A DNA stretch of 64,000 nt from JAFEBO01 sp044221315 (GCA_044221315.1 JBGAPK010000024.1:1-64000), one strand, 5' to 3'. Numbered from the stretch's first letter, positions 1 to 8,599 are shown. Translations and numbers: made by a program. Notes: generated from the letters alone by a model not told the origin.

Positions 1-1
1 G

Positions 2-721
2 GTGGAGCCGACTCCGGAATTGCTGCGTGATCTCCTTCCCTGCTCGAAGCGGCCGCCGGATGAAATGATGTCGGAATTGACCAAGCTGCTCGGGACGCTC
101 GAGCATCCGGCGATCAAAGCGCTGGCGCAGACGTATCTGGCGGACAAGTTCCTGATGGACGCTTTCCGTCAATGTCCGGCGGCCAAGAGCATGCATCATG
201 CCTATTTGGGGGGGCTGCTCGAGCACACGTTGAACCTGTTGAATCTTGCGGACCGGGTGTGCCCGCTCTATCCCAAGATCAACCGCGACCTGGTGGTGAT
301 GGGGCTCTTCCTGCACGACCTGGGCAAGACACGGGAACTGAGCTTTGACAAGGTGTTCAGCTACACCGACCGCGGCGAATTGATCGGGCACATTGTCGAG
401 GGCGCGATCATGCTGCACGACAAGGCGCAGGTGATGATGCGCGAGGCGGGCCAGCGCTTGCCTCCGGGGGCGCTGACGGTGCTCCAGCACATCATCCTGA
501 GCCACCACACGCTGCCCGAGCACGGGGCGGCGAAGATCCCGGCGACGCCCGAGGCGATCTTCGTGGCGATGCTGGACAATCTCGACGCGAAGACGACGAT
601 CGCGATGAACGCGGCAAGGCCGGACCGTGCCGCCGAGTTTGATATGGGCGGCAACTTCACCGAGAAACAGTGGGCGCTCGAAAATGTGAAGCTGTTCCGT
701 CCGGACGTTCTCAAGCAGTAG
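2..721 (+). CDS. HD-domain 3'-5' exoribonuclease, YhaM-like (5' end missing)
   Basis: This is the C-terminal part of an HD-superfamily protein; the frame is open to the window edge, so the true start lies upstream. The metal-binding HD pattern is visible as paired His at visible residues 65-66, His75 in GLLEHTLNLL and the His-Asp pair in FLHDLGKT at 105-106. This spacing and the sequence around it resemble the YhaM family, in which an N-terminal OB domain precedes the HD domain and the enzyme trims RNA or single-stranded DNA from the 3' end. The OB part would be outside the window. The gene is followed after 12 bases by the LON-domain gene on the same strand. Function is inferred from the family; a plain HD phosphohydrolase is the alternative. 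Confidence 0.75.
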   Translation: MEPTPELLRDLLPCSKRPPDEMMSELTKLLGTLEHPAIKALAQTYLADKFLMDAFRQCPAAKSMHHAYLGGLLEHTLNLLNLADRVCPLYPKINRDLVVMGLFLHDLGKTRELSFDKVFSYTDRGELIGHIVEGAIMLHDKAQVMMREAGQRLPPGALTVLQHIILSHHTLPEHGAAKIPATPEAIFVAMLDNLDAKTTIAMNAARPDRAAEFDMGGNFTEKQWALENVKLFRPDVLKQ

Positions 722-733
722 GCGGGTTCCGCC

Positions 734-1444
734 ATGAGCAACGAGGACAACACGATCCAGGTGAATTTCTCGCGTGCGCTGCCGCTCTTTCCCTTGGATC
801 AGGTGACGCTCTTGCCACAGCAGGTGCTGCCGCTGCACATTTTCGAGCCGCGGTATCGGCAGATGGTGAGCGATGCGCTGGACGGGGCGGGGCAGATCGC
901 GATGGCGGTCTTTCAGGGGAAGCGTTGGAAGCAGGAATATCACGGGAAGCCGCCGGTGAGACCGGCGGTGTGTGTGGGGCACATCGCGCAGCACGAAAAG
1001 CTCGCGGATGGCCGTTACAACGTGATTCTGCGCGGCGTGTGCCGCGCGAGGGTGATCAGCGAGCCCCCGGCGCCCGAGGGACGCCTGTATCGCGAGGCGA
1101 TGCTCGAGCCGATCGGGCTGTCGCAGGATGAGACCCCGGTTCTGGCGAAATTGCGATCAGAACTTGAGGAGGGATTGGAGCACGGAACGCTGAAGCGGCT
1201 GGCACAATCAGACACACTGCTGGAGTTTGTTCGTGATGAAGACATTCCGACGACGGCGCTTTTGGAACTGATCTCGTTCACGCTCGTGGAGGACAAGGAA
1301 AAGCGATACCGGTTGCTCGAGGAGGGCGACGCGGACACGCGTGCGGGAATCGTCGGAATCGAGCTCAAGAGCCTGGACAGGCTCATTCGGCGGGCCCTGA
1401 GGCAGACGGGTGAGGAATTTCCGCGGGGCTATACCCCTAATTGA
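734..1444 (+). CDS. LON peptidase substrate-binding domain protein
   Basis: The 236-residue protein consists of the N-terminal (PUA-like) domain of Lon protease without the AAA+ ATPase or the Ser-Lys peptidase. The family signature is clear near the N terminus: LPLFPLDQVTLLPQQVLPLH followed by IFEPRYRQMV at about residues 16-46. Such stand-alone domains are common in bacteria and are thought to bind unfolded protein, but their role is not established. The gene starts 12 bases after the HD-domain gene and probably shares its transcript. No signal peptide or membrane segment is seen, so it should be cytoplasmic. Confidence 0.85.
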   Translation: MSNEDNTIQVNFSRALPLFPLDQVTLLPQQVLPLHIFEPRYRQMVSDALDGAGQIAMAVFQGKRWKQEYHGKPPVRPAVCVGHIAQHEKLADGRYNVILRGVCRARVISEPPAPEGRLYREAMLEPIGLSQDETPVLAKLRSELEEGLEHGTLKRLAQSDTLLEFVRDEDIPTTALLELISFTLVEDKEKRYRLLEEGDADTRAGIVGIELKSLDRLIRRALRQTGEEFPRGYTPN

Positions 1445-1487
1445 ACGCCCTATAACATGTTGTTTGGCAAGCCCTTGCGGCAAGAAC

Positions 1488-1516
1488 TTGCACCGGGTCC
1501 CGATCGTATGTATATT
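1488..1516 (+). promoter_or_regulatory. Sigma70-like promoter for the glycine-zipper gene
   Basis: TTGCAC at 1488-1493 and TATATT at 1511-1516 are separated by exactly 17 bases, a near-consensus housekeeping promoter. It lies in the 154-base gap before the small gene at 1599 and stands out as AT-rich against GC-rich surroundings. The start point would fall near 1523, leaving a leader of about 75 bases. Confidence 0.65.
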
Positions 1517-1598
1517 GAGGACTAACATCGTGTGGCGCGCGGAAGAGTCTGAGCGCCGATGGGAGCGCGAGGCTGGGACCGGTAAAAAGGAGCGAGCC

Positions 1599-1868
1599 AT
1601 GTTGAGAGCAACGAGCAAGCGTCGGATGTCGTCGAGGTTGAGCCTTGGGGCGGTGATCCTGACTGGTGCTCTGGCCGTGAGCGGCGCTGGCTGCAACAAC
1701 GCGCTCGAGGGCGGCCTGACGGGCGGCGGCCTGGGAGCCCTGACGGGAATGGCGATCGGCAGCGCGTTCGGTCACATGGGGACCGGCGCTGCGATCGGCG
1801 CTGCGGCGGGCGCATTGGGCGGCGTGATTATCGGGGACCAGAATCAGCGGCGCGCGAACGGGCAGTAG
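1599..1868 (+). CDS. Small glycine-zipper envelope protein
   Basis: An 89-residue protein with a basic N terminus, a hydrophobic segment (about residues 16-30) and then a Gly/Ala-rich stretch (GGLTGGGLGALTGMAIGSAF and onward to about residue 78) with the GxxxG spacing of glycine-zipper proteins of the 17-kDa-antigen type. A Cys follows the hydrophobic segment in SGAGC, which could be a lipobox, but the -3 residue (Gly) is unusual, so lipidation is uncertain. The start is supported by AAGGAG at 1587-1592 with good spacing and by the promoter at 1488. Proteins of this type sit in the outer membrane or periplasm; the exact role is unknown. Confidence 0.75.
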   Translation: MLRATSKRRMSSRLSLGAVILTGALAVSGAGCNNALEGGLTGGGLGALTGMAIGSAFGHMGTGAAIGAAAGALGGVIIGDQNQRRANGQ

Positions 1869-1940
1869 AGTCGCATTGAAGGGCATTGGACGAAGAAGCG
1901 CCCTTTCCCCAATCCCTCTCTTGGTGCGGGGGCTTCAAAA

Positions 1941-2699
1941 TCAGAACGAGTATGGATTCTCGGCAAAGGCGGTCCGACGCGGTTCGGGAGCCGGGCCTTC
2001 GTGCGCGGCGTCGCGGCAGGCTTCGGCGAGGCGCTGGTGCAGTTTCTCGTGGTCGGGAATCGCATCGAGGTACAGAAGCAGTTCATCGACGCGCCACGAG
2101 GCGGGCAGATTCGGTTTAACGCGAGCGATGGCGGCATCACCGATCGATTCGGAGGCGGCGGTGAACCACTCGACGCTCGGTGGGGTTGAAGAATCGTCGC
2201 GCGTGGGGCCGGCGCCGGGCTGGTCGTGTGTTGGTTTGACGCCGGGAGGCGGATCGATCTGGACCCGGATGGTCACGGTGTCGACCAGCCCGCCCCTGGT
2301 GACGGCGGCGATGGGCCATTTTCCGGCGCGGGTCATGGGCTCGCGGCAAAGAAGCATGATGGGGATGGATTTGGAGTCGGCGGTCTCGCGGATGTCGCGG
2401 GCTTCGATCGCGATCAACGGGGGTTGGGCGAGATAAAGGCCGGGCGCGAGTTCGGAGGGTTTCAAACGGGATTTAATGAGTGTGCGCGGGCCGGCGTCGC
2501 ATGCGATCTGGCGGATCTGGCGGCGAGCCTCCTGGAGCGGGAGCAGGATGCGGCCCATCCGATCGAAATCATCCGCCTTTCGGGCCCGATCGAGTGCGCG
2601 CGTTGAGAGTTTCACGACGGTGAAGTACTCGGTCTCGAGGAGGGCCGCGCTGGCCTCCTCCATGAGTCGGTCGATCGGGTTGGGTGTTTCCTTTGGCAT
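1941..2699 (-). CDS. Uncharacterised helical (TPR-like) protein
   Basis: A 252-residue protein with no family I can name. The N-terminal third is helical and repeat-like (LMEEASAALL, then TEYFTVVKLSTRALDRARKA), resembling one or two TPR-type hairpins. The middle is a beta-rich stretch containing PGLYLAQPPLIAIEARDIRE, followed by a proline-rich linker and a final helical piece. The ATG at 2699 was preferred to the longer frame (to 2813) because the upstream residues are proline-rich and overlap the end of the preceding gene. It is the last of four minus-strand genes beginning with the glycosyltransferase. No signal peptide is seen. Confidence 0.6.
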   Translation of the reverse strand: MPKETPNPIDRLMEEASAALLETEYFTVVKLSTRALDRARKADDFDRMGRILLPLQEARRQIRQIACDAGPRTLIKSRLKPSELAPGLYLAQPPLIAIEARDIRETADSKSIPIMLLCREPMTRAGKWPIAAVTRGGLVDTVTIRVQIDPPPGVKPTHDQPGAGPTRDDSSTPPSVEWFTAASESIGDAAIARVKPNLPASWRVDELLLYLDAIPDHEKLHQRLAEACRDAAHEGPAPEPRRTAFAENPYSF

Positions 2700-2757
2700 T
2701 CGCTCGGGTTTGACCGGGCCTAGTACTCGTACGTGGGTTTGGGGGTGCAGGATCGGG

Positions 2758-3402
2758 TCAATCCGGCGCGGTGGTGGCGGCTCCGATCTTGCCGTCGCGG
2801 ACCAGGCCGGCAATGGTGTGCAGCGTGACCGACCACTCTCGTGCGAGAGGCGCCATGTCGTAGAGAAGAATGTCGGAAAGTGCGGAGAAATCCTGAGATT
2901 CGAGCGCGGTGCGGATGCTGCCGAGGCGCTCGAGCATGGCGGTGAATCGGCCCGAGAGCGGCGTCGGATCGCCGTCGGGGAGCGTGAGCGCGTCGAGGTC
3001 GAGTTTGAGCAGGGTGGCGCCCTTGTTGAGAATATCGCAGACGGCCTGCCAGGTCGCGATTGACTCGCCGAGTTTGCCGAGGGCCTGCTGCGTCTTTCCG
3101 GCCTGGATGTCGCGCCCGACCTGGTCGTGATCCTGCGCGACGTGGGTGAGCGCCTCGGCGGCGTCGGTCAGCGTGAAGCTGACGAGTGCCCGGGGCTCGG
3201 CGGAACGCATCGCGAGCTTCTCGATGCTGACGGGTTCGTCGCTCGGGCTCGAAAGCAATTCGTCGGAGATCGGAGTGCCGTCGGCGAAAGCCTCGACGAT
3301 GATTCGGCCTCGGAGGCGAGCGGCGTCCTGCGCGCTGCGGAGTGCCGCGGCGAGCGTGGGCCGGTCGATGGCGAGGGGCTGATCGTCGAGGAGAACCTGC
3401 AT
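2758..3402 (-). CDS. Uncharacterised conserved-looking cytoplasmic protein
   Basis: A 214-residue protein starting MQVLLDDQPLAIDRPTLAAA; the ATG at 3402 is preferred to an ATG four codons upstream. The N-terminal part looks like an alpha/beta domain, and the C-terminal half is helical with repeated Leu/Ile heptads around DILNKGATLLKLDLDAL, suggesting a helical bundle. No catalytic motif, signal peptide or membrane segment is visible. It lies 58 bases upstream of the TPR-like gene and 104 bases downstream of the LAB_N gene on the same strand. I do not recognise the family. Confidence 0.6.
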   Translation of the reverse strand: MQVLLDDQPLAIDRPTLAAALRSAQDAARLRGRIIVEAFADGTPISDELLSSPSDEPVSIEKLAMRSAEPRALVSFTLTDAAEALTHVAQDHDQVGRDIQAGKTQQALGKLGESIATWQAVCDILNKGATLLKLDLDALTLPDGDPTPLSGRFTAMLERLGSIRTALESQDFSALSDILLYDMAPLAREWSVTLHTIAGLVRDGKIGAATTAPD

Positions 3403-3506
3403 GGCAATGAACAAAGAGGGAGCGCTCGTCCCTGTTCCTCACCACGGCTGTCGAGTCACGCGGCCGGCCTGTTTACGGACGCGTCCGGGAATTGCCCCGG
3501 AGGTGA

Positions 3507-4178
3507 TCAGGATAGCGACCCGGCGCGGGAGGGCTTCGGCTCGGCGTGCAGCTGGGGTAGGGGAGAGGACTTGGCCTTGGCCTCCCGCCGGCGCTGCTTG
3601 GCGATGAGGCGCAAATTTCGTGCATAGATGACGATTCCGGTGGACTGGCCCAGAACGCCGACCGCGTCCTGACGCCAGACGAAATAGGCGAAGAGGCAGA
3701 TCCCGCCGAGAAGGCTGAACCACCAGAATGCGGGCGTGATGATGCTGATCTTGTGGCGTTCGCTGATGAGCCATTGGATGAGCATGCGCCCGCTGAACAT
3801 GATTTGGCCGCCGAAGCCGATGGCGATCCAGACCAGGCTGGCCCAACTGGTGATGTTGAAAAGGCGGAAGAGGGGATTGGACTTGCCGTCGGCGACCTGG
3901 CGCGTGATGGCCGGGCCGAAAATGGACTCGAACTGGGCGCGGGTGAGGTCGGCGGATTCGAATCCGTCGCGGGAGAGGAGGCGGAATCGCTGCGAACCGT
4001 CGGGGGCGGTGGTCACCTCGGCGCTGCCGCGGGTGTTGCCGATGCGGAATTCCTCAACGATGGCGCCGGGGCGAAGGTGGACGGCGCGGTTGGCGCCCGT
4101 GCCTGCGACGAGCCAGAAGCCCAGGAGCACCAGCAGCACCATCAGGGCGGCAGGCTCCCACTTGATGGAGCGCTTCAC
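3507..4178 (-). CDS. LAB_N-domain membrane protein
   Basis: A 223-residue protein with an N-terminal membrane helix (LMVLLVLLGFWLVAG), an extracytoplasmic domain of about 90 residues, and a C-terminal three-helix membrane domain. The latter carries the signature GQIMFSGRMLIQWLISERH of the LAB_N family, named for the N-terminal region of some lipid-A-disaccharide synthases and also found alone. The start is a GTG at 4178 whose first bases overlap the TGA of the upstream glycosyltransferase (4175-4177), so translation is probably coupled. The pairing with a family 2 glycosyltransferase fits a role in polyprenyl-phosphate sugar metabolism or lipid modification; this is inference. Confidence 0.75.
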   Translation of the reverse strand: MKRSIKWEPAALMVLLVLLGFWLVAGTGANRAVHLRPGAIVEEFRIGNTRGSAEVTTAPDGSQRFRLLSRDGFESADLTRAQFESIFGPAITRQVADGKSNPLFRLFNITSWASLVWIAIGFGGQIMFSGRMLIQWLISERHKISIITPAFWWFSLLGGICLFAYFVWRQDAVGVLGQSTGIVIYARNLRLIAKQRRREAKAKSSPLPQLHAEPKPSRAGSLS

Positions 4179-5086
4179 GCCCGGGACTCCGCGGGGGACT
4201 GCTTGAGTTCGGTGATCTGTTCGGAAGGAGCGGCGCCGCTGGCACGATCGGGACAAGCGGCTTCAAGTTCGCGGAACTCGACATCGCGTCGGCGGGAGCG
4301 GAAGTAGAGGACGGCGAATAGATCGATGAGGCCGGGGATGGCGCGCTTGACGATGCCCAGGCCGTACTTGGTTTGTCCGGCGGTGCGCGGACGGTGATTT
4401 ACGGGCACTTCGACGATCTGGCCGCCGAGGTCGGCGACGGTGATCGGAACGAAGCGGTGCATGCCGCGGAGTTCCAGGGGGAGGCGGAGGGCGAACTCTC
4501 GCTTCAGGACACGCAGAGAGCACCCGGTATCGCGAACGGTGTCGCCAAGGAGTATTCGCCGGAATGCCCGCCCGACGAGGGAGCCGACCTTGCGGATGAC
4601 GTTGTCGCGGCGGGCTCGTGAGCGATCACCCTGAACCAGATCGGCGCTGGTCTCGCGCATGACGCGGAGCATCATGGGGAGGTCGGCTGGGTCGTTCTGG
4701 AGGTCGGCGTCCATTGTGGCGATGAGCCTGCCGCGGGAGGCTCGGAAGCCGGCGTGGAACGCGGCGGACTGGCCGCTGCCTTTGCCGTTTGGAGTATTCT
4801 TCATCGCGACGGGGCGGAGCCACGGGCGGGATTCGGCGAGAACGAGCAGGCGTTCCCGGGTGGAGTCTGTCGATCCATCGTCAACGATGACGAGTTCCCA
4901 GGAGATGTCGAGGGGAGACACGGCGTTTTCGACCTCGTCTGCGAGGGCGGCGACATTGTCCTGCTCGTTGTGCGCCGGGGCGACGACGGAGAGATCGGGG
5001 CGCGGGGTCGGAGTGGCGGGGGATGGGCCTTGACGGGCCTGCATAAGGGGGAAGGATAGGTTCGGAGGCGGTTGCGCCTGTTCCAA
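4175..5086 (-). CDS. Family 2 glycosyltransferase (dolichol-phosphate-mannose synthase-like)
   Basis: A GT-A glycosyltransferase of up to 303 residues. The nucleotide-binding start LSVVAPAHNEQDNVAAL, the VIVDDGSTD motif and the DxD-containing ATMDADLQNDP are all present, as in DPM1/ArnC-like enzymes that transfer a sugar from a nucleotide donor to a polyprenyl phosphate at the inner face of the membrane. No C-terminal membrane pair is obvious; that function may be supplied by the coupled LAB_N protein. The ATG at 5086 gives the longest form; a second ATG at 5044 would remove 14 proline/glutamine-rich residues and is a reasonable alternative. Confidence 0.85.
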   Translation of the reverse strand: MEQAQPPPNLSFPLMQARQGPSPATPTPRPDLSVVAPAHNEQDNVAALADEVENAVSPLDISWELVIVDDGSTDSTRERLLVLAESRPWLRPVAMKNTPNGKGSGQSAAFHAGFRASRGRLIATMDADLQNDPADLPMMLRVMRETSADLVQGDRSRARRDNVIRKVGSLVGRAFRRILLGDTVRDTGCSLRVLKREFALRLPLELRGMHRFVPITVADLGGQIVEVPVNHRPRTAGQTKYGLGIVKRAIPGLIDLFAVLYFRSRRRDVEFRELEAACPDRASGAAPSEQITELKQSPAESRA

Positions 5087-5176
5087 ATGACCAACCGAAA
5101 ACTACGGCTGTCCCTTCCTCCGGCTTCAGGGAGGGTGCCGCGGACTCTTATAGTTCGGCACTTTCAAGGGCAATGC

Positions 5177-5572
5177 ATGCACATACGCGAGATTGACACG
5201 ACCAAGAACCCCGCGACGGTGGCGGTGCGGTTTCTGCTGGAGGACCCTGAGGGGATGGGCGCGGACGCGCCCGCGCTGGATTTGAAGGCACCCAAGACGC
5301 GGACGCTGCTGGAACTGGCGATTGAGAACGGGATCAATATCGAGCACGCGTGCGGGGGCGTGTGCGCCTGCTCGACGTGCCATGTGCATGTCGAGAAGGG
5401 GATGGACTCTCTGACCGAATCGACCGAGGCGGAGGAGGACCGCGTGGAAGAGGCGCCCGGCCTTTCGCGAAACAGCCGGTTGAGTTGCCAGTGCGAGATC
5501 ATCGGAGACGGGCCGATCGTGGTGCGTGTGCCGGCGTGGAATAGGAACGCGGTCAAGGAAGTGCCGCATTAG
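5177..5572 (+). CDS. fdx: [2Fe-2S] ferredoxin, ISC type
   Basis: A 131-residue adrenodoxin-type ferredoxin. The cluster ligands are in EHACGGVCACSTCHVHVEKG (Cys-x5-Cys-x2-Cys) with the fourth in RLSCQCE, the arrangement of the ferredoxin that donates electrons in ISC iron-sulfur cluster assembly. The ATG at 5177 is preceded by AAGGG at 5165-5169; the in-frame upstream region is not protein-like. iscX follows 92 bases later on the same strand, which supports the ISC assignment. No IscS, IscU or HscBA genes are in the window. Confidence 0.9.
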   Translation: MHIREIDTTKNPATVAVRFLLEDPEGMGADAPALDLKAPKTRTLLELAIENGINIEHACGGVCACSTCHVHVEKGMDSLTESTEAEEDRVEEAPGLSRNSRLSCQCEIIGDGPIVVRVPAWNRNAVKEVPH

Positions 5573-5583
5573 GGAATTCAATA

Positions 5584-5620
5584 CGGAGGGCCACGGGGAG
5601 CCACGGAGGAGGACACGGAG
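5584..5620. repeat. Degenerate short-period repeat (CCACGGAG-like)
   Basis: The fdx-iscX gap holds a run of imperfect 7-9 base units related to CCACGGAG: CCACGGGGAG, CCACGGAGG, AGGACACGGAG. Similar short-period runs occur at about 13360-13382 (TCGCGGAG units), inside mqnE and before murC. No inverted partner is obvious here. Confidence 0.5.
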
Positions 5621-5664
5621 AAAAGGACCTGTGGGATTGGGGCGGAGAAAGGCTGGGCGCGGTT

Positions 5665-5901
5665 GTGGCACTTGGCAAGACGTTTGGATGGCTCGATGTG
5701 AGGCGGATCGGGGAGGAATTGGCGGAGCGGCTGCCGGAGAAGGACCCGATGCGGGTCGGGTTCCCTGAACTGCGCCGGCTGGTCGCGGAATTACCGGGGT
5801 TCAAGGAGGAGCCGGGACATCCGTCGAACGAGCGCATTCTCGAGGAAATACAGCGGCACTGGATCGAGGAGCGGTCGGATCGCGCTCGGGACGAAGACTG
5901 A
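5665..5901 (+). CDS. iscX: IscX (Fe-S cluster assembly adaptor)
   Basis: A 78-residue acidic protein that aligns along its length with E. coli IscX (66 residues): a shared W-x-D-x-R-x-IGE-L start, a central LP-x-x-DP, and the C-terminal PSNERILEEIQRHWIEE. IscX binds IscS and iron and tunes ISC-type cluster assembly. The start is a GTG at 5665. Its TGA shares one base with the ATG of rlmE, so the two are probably translationally coupled. Pairing with an ISC-type ferredoxin immediately upstream is the gene order known at the end of proteobacterial isc operons, here without the rest of the operon. Confidence 0.88.
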   Translation: MALGKTFGWLDVRRIGEELAERLPEKDPMRVGFPELRRLVAELPGFKEEPGHPSNERILEEIQRHWIEERSDRARDED

Positions 5902-6566
5902 TGACTCAGCGCCGCGTTCTCCATGACGAGTACTTCAAGCGAGCGAAGGCCGAGGGGTATCTGGCGCGCTCGGCGTACAAATTGAAGGAGATCCAGGAGC
6001 GCAACCGGCTCATCAAGCCGGGTATGGCGGTTGTGGACCTTGGTTGCGCGCCCGGGAGCTGGCTCCAAGTGGCGCGGGAACTGGTGGGAGAGCGAGGGTT
6101 CGTTGTCGGGATCGATCTTCAGCCGGTGGAGCACGACTTCGCGCCGAACGTAAAGACGATCGTGGGTGACATTTTCAAGACCGACGCGACAGCACTCTTG
6201 CCGGACCCGTCGGCGAAGTTTGACATCGTGCTGAGCGACATGGCGCCAAACACGAGCGGGCATGGGGATGATGCGCTTTCAGTGCGATTGTGCAGGCGGG
6301 TGCTTGAACTGGTGCCCTCGCTGCTCGCGCCCAACGGGCACTGCGTCATGAAAGTCCTGGAGGGGGGCGGGTACCCGTCACTTCTCAAGGACTGCCACAC
6401 GATGTTTGCGTTCGTGAAGGGGCTCAAGCCCAAGGCGAGCCGCGAGGCGTCGCGGGAGATTTTTCTGATCGCCGAGCGATACCGGGGCTCGCCGGCACCG
6501 ACGGAAGTAAAGCCGAAGGGCCCTCCGGCGCCGGTTCCGGGCTGGTCGAGCAGGCCGGTCCAATAG
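5901..6566 (+). CDS. rlmE: 23S rRNA (uridine-2'-O)-methyltransferase RlmE (FtsJ)
   Basis: A 221-residue RrmJ/FtsJ-family SAM-dependent methyltransferase that modifies U2552 (E. coli numbering) in the ribosomal A loop. The SAM site is VVDLGCAPGSW at about residues 44-54. The catalytic K-D-K-E residues are visible as Lys27 in SAYKL, Asp113 in VLSDMAPNTSG, Lys151 in CVMKVLEGG, and a Glu in the last beta strand (LIAERYRG). Length matches the family except for a proline-rich tail of about 25 residues. The ATG overlaps the iscX stop by one base. Confidence 0.93.
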   Translation: MTQRRVLHDEYFKRAKAEGYLARSAYKLKEIQERNRLIKPGMAVVDLGCAPGSWLQVARELVGERGFVVGIDLQPVEHDFAPNVKTIVGDIFKTDATALLPDPSAKFDIVLSDMAPNTSGHGDDALSVRLCRRVLELVPSLLAPNGHCVMKVLEGGGYPSLLKDCHTMFAFVKGLKPKASREASREIFLIAERYRGSPAPTEVKPKGPPAPVPGWSSRPVQ

Positions 6567-6595
6567 AGCGCGGCGGAATCGCATAGTCTCCGGTC

Positions 6596-8599
6596 GTGGT
6601 TTTTCTGGCTCCCATGTCGGTGCTGGTTGCGGCGGCGATCACGCTGCCCCTGCTCGGCGCGATGTACCTGCTCAAATTGAGGCGGAGGCCGTTGCGGGTG
6701 AGTTCGGTCATTCTTTGGCCCGAGGCGGCGACGGATGTCCAGGTGAATGTGCCCTTGGCGCCTCCGCGGGCGAGCTGGTTGTTGCTTTTGCACTTTCTGA
6801 TCGCGGGGCTCCTGATCGCGGCGGCGGGGAGGCCTGCGTTGACGGGCGTGCCCGGGGTGGCCGGGCGGATGCTGGTGCTCATCGACTGCTCGGCGCCGAT
6901 GAGCGCGCGGGATGGTGTCGGGGAGGCTGGTGCACGGACCACGAGGCTGGATGAGGCCAAACGGCGGGCGAAGGAGATGATTCGCGCGGCGGGCGATTCG
7001 GGCAATTCCCGGATCGCGGTGGTGTCATTCAGTGCGACGGCCTCGATCGTGCGCGAGTTCTCGCCTGATGCGCGAGGGGCGATGGTGGCGGTGGACGCCG
7101 TCCAGCCGACGGATCAGCCCGCGAATATCGCGTCGGCGCTGGAAGTGGCGCGGGCGCTGCTCGCGGCCGTGGATGCCGGCAGGGCGGAGAGCGAAGAGAG
7201 CGCGGAGGTGTCGCTGCTTAGCGGTGGATCGTTTGAGGAGGTGGGGAAGGAGCTCGCGGTGCCCGGCGGGACGCTGCGCCTGGTCCGCGTCGGGCCGGCG
7301 CCCGAGGCACCGAAAGAAAATCTCGGAATCGTGGTTCTCGCGGGGCGGCGGGACGAGGCTCAGCCGGAGATCGTGCGTCTGTTTACGCGGATCCAGAATG
7401 CTTCGCCCCGCGTTCGAGCGGTGGCGGTGCGGCTTTCGGTGGATGGAAGGACGATCGAGACGCGGAGTATCTCGGTTCCGGGTGCCGAGGGAGGGCCGGG
7501 CGAGAAGGGAGAGGTGTTTTCCCTCAGCGCGCCGTCGGGCGGGCTCGCGATGGTGTCGCTGGGTGTGGATGTGATGAGCGACATGCTGGAGAGCGACGAC
7601 GCGGCGGCCATGGACATCCTGCCGGCGGCTCCGGCGAGGGCGTTGTATGTGAGACGCGGGGCGGTAGCGCGAGATTCGGATGAGGCGGTGCTCACTGCGG
7701 ATTCGCTGCTGCTGCGGGTGCTGGAAGAGCTGCGTCTGGGCGAGCTGAAAATCGTCTCGCGCGATCAGTACGAGGAGATGGCGCGCGAGGGCGGGCTGAA
7801 GTTCTTTGATATCGTGATCTTCGACGGCGTGACGCCGCGGACGGCGCCGCAGGTGTCTTCGCTGAGCTTCGGTGCCGGGTTGCCAGGTCTGGAACTCGGA
7901 GCGGCGAGGGGCGATCCGAAGCCCGGGCCGATCCTGTCGTGGGTGCGATCGCATCCGCTGCTGCGGGATATCACGCTGGACGGTGTGGTTGTGGCGGGAG
8001 CGCTGTCGTATTCGGGGAGCGGGGCCGGGGTTGAGGTGCTGGCGCGGGACGAGCGCGGGCCGCTGCTTTTCGTGAAGAGCGCTGAAGGTGAGCCCCGCCG
8101 TGTAGTTGTGGCGTTTGATCTGGTGAATTCGAGCTGGCCCCTGCACGCGGGGTTCCCGATCTTTGTGAAGAACGCGGTAGACTTTCTGACGGCGAAGGGA
8201 GCGGAGAATGCGGGCGTTGCGTACACGACGGTCCAGCCGGTGAGTATCGAGGTGGAAGGGCCGGTGCCGGAGTTCGCCGGGCCGACCCGGATTCGGGGGA
8301 TCGAGTCCTCGGATGCAACGGGCGCTCGGCGTCGGGTCAATCTGGGGGTGCTGGACAGGGCGGGGGTCTACACGCCCGATGGGCAGGGATCGAAGGGGGT
8401 GGCACCGATTGCGGTGAATCTCGTAAACGCCCACGCGAGCGCGATCGCGACGAGCGACGAAATCAGGGTTGGAAGGCGGGTGATCGCAAAGACCGAGGGG
8501 CAGGCACCGGTGCGGGAGATCTGGATGTGGGCGCTATTGGCCGCGGGGGCGCTGCTCGCGGTGGAGTGGCTGGTCTTTGCCAGATCGGCGCGCTTGTAG
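6596..8599 (+). CDS. BatA-type membrane protein with von Willebrand A domain
   Basis: A 667-residue membrane protein. The N terminus, starting at a GTG, has the BatA-type two-helix domain (FLAPMSVL... LPLLGAMYLLKLRRRP, then LLLLHFLIAGLLIAAAGRPAL). A VWA domain follows with a partly degenerate MIDAS, LVLIDCSAPMSARD (Cys replaces the usual first Ser). A long glutamine-amidotransferase-like or beta-rich region follows, and the protein ends with a C-terminal membrane helix (WMWALLAAGALLAVEWLVF). Such proteins usually work with a MoxR ATPase and a DUF58 protein in envelope stress or protein maturation. A moxR gene lies 3.6 kb away on the other strand, and no DUF58 gene is present. Confidence 0.8.
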   Translation: MVFLAPMSVLVAAAITLPLLGAMYLLKLRRRPLRVSSVILWPEAATDVQVNVPLAPPRASWLLLLHFLIAGLLIAAAGRPALTGVPGVAGRMLVLIDCSAPMSARDGVGEAGARTTRLDEAKRRAKEMIRAAGDSGNSRIAVVSFSATASIVREFSPDARGAMVAVDAVQPTDQPANIASALEVARALLAAVDAGRAESEESAEVSLLSGGSFEEVGKELAVPGGTLRLVRVGPAPEAPKENLGIVVLAGRRDEAQPEIVRLFTRIQNASPRVRAVAVRLSVDGRTIETRSISVPGAEGGPGEKGEVFSLSAPSGGLAMVSLGVDVMSDMLESDDAAAMDILPAAPARALYVRRGAVARDSDEAVLTADSLLLRVLEELRLGELKIVSRDQYEEMAREGGLKFFDIVIFDGVTPRTAPQVSSLSFGAGLPGLELGAARGDPKPGPILSWVRSHPLLRDITLDGVVVAGALSYSGSGAGVEVLARDERGPLLFVKSAEGEPRRVVVAFDLVNSSWPLHAGFPIFVKNAVDFLTAKGAENAGVAYTTVQPVSIEVEGPVPEFAGPTRIRGIESSDATGARRRVNLGVLDRAGVYTPDGQGSKGVAPIAVNLVNAHASAIATSDEIRVGRRVIAKTEGQAPVREIWMWALLAAGALLAVEWLVFARSARL

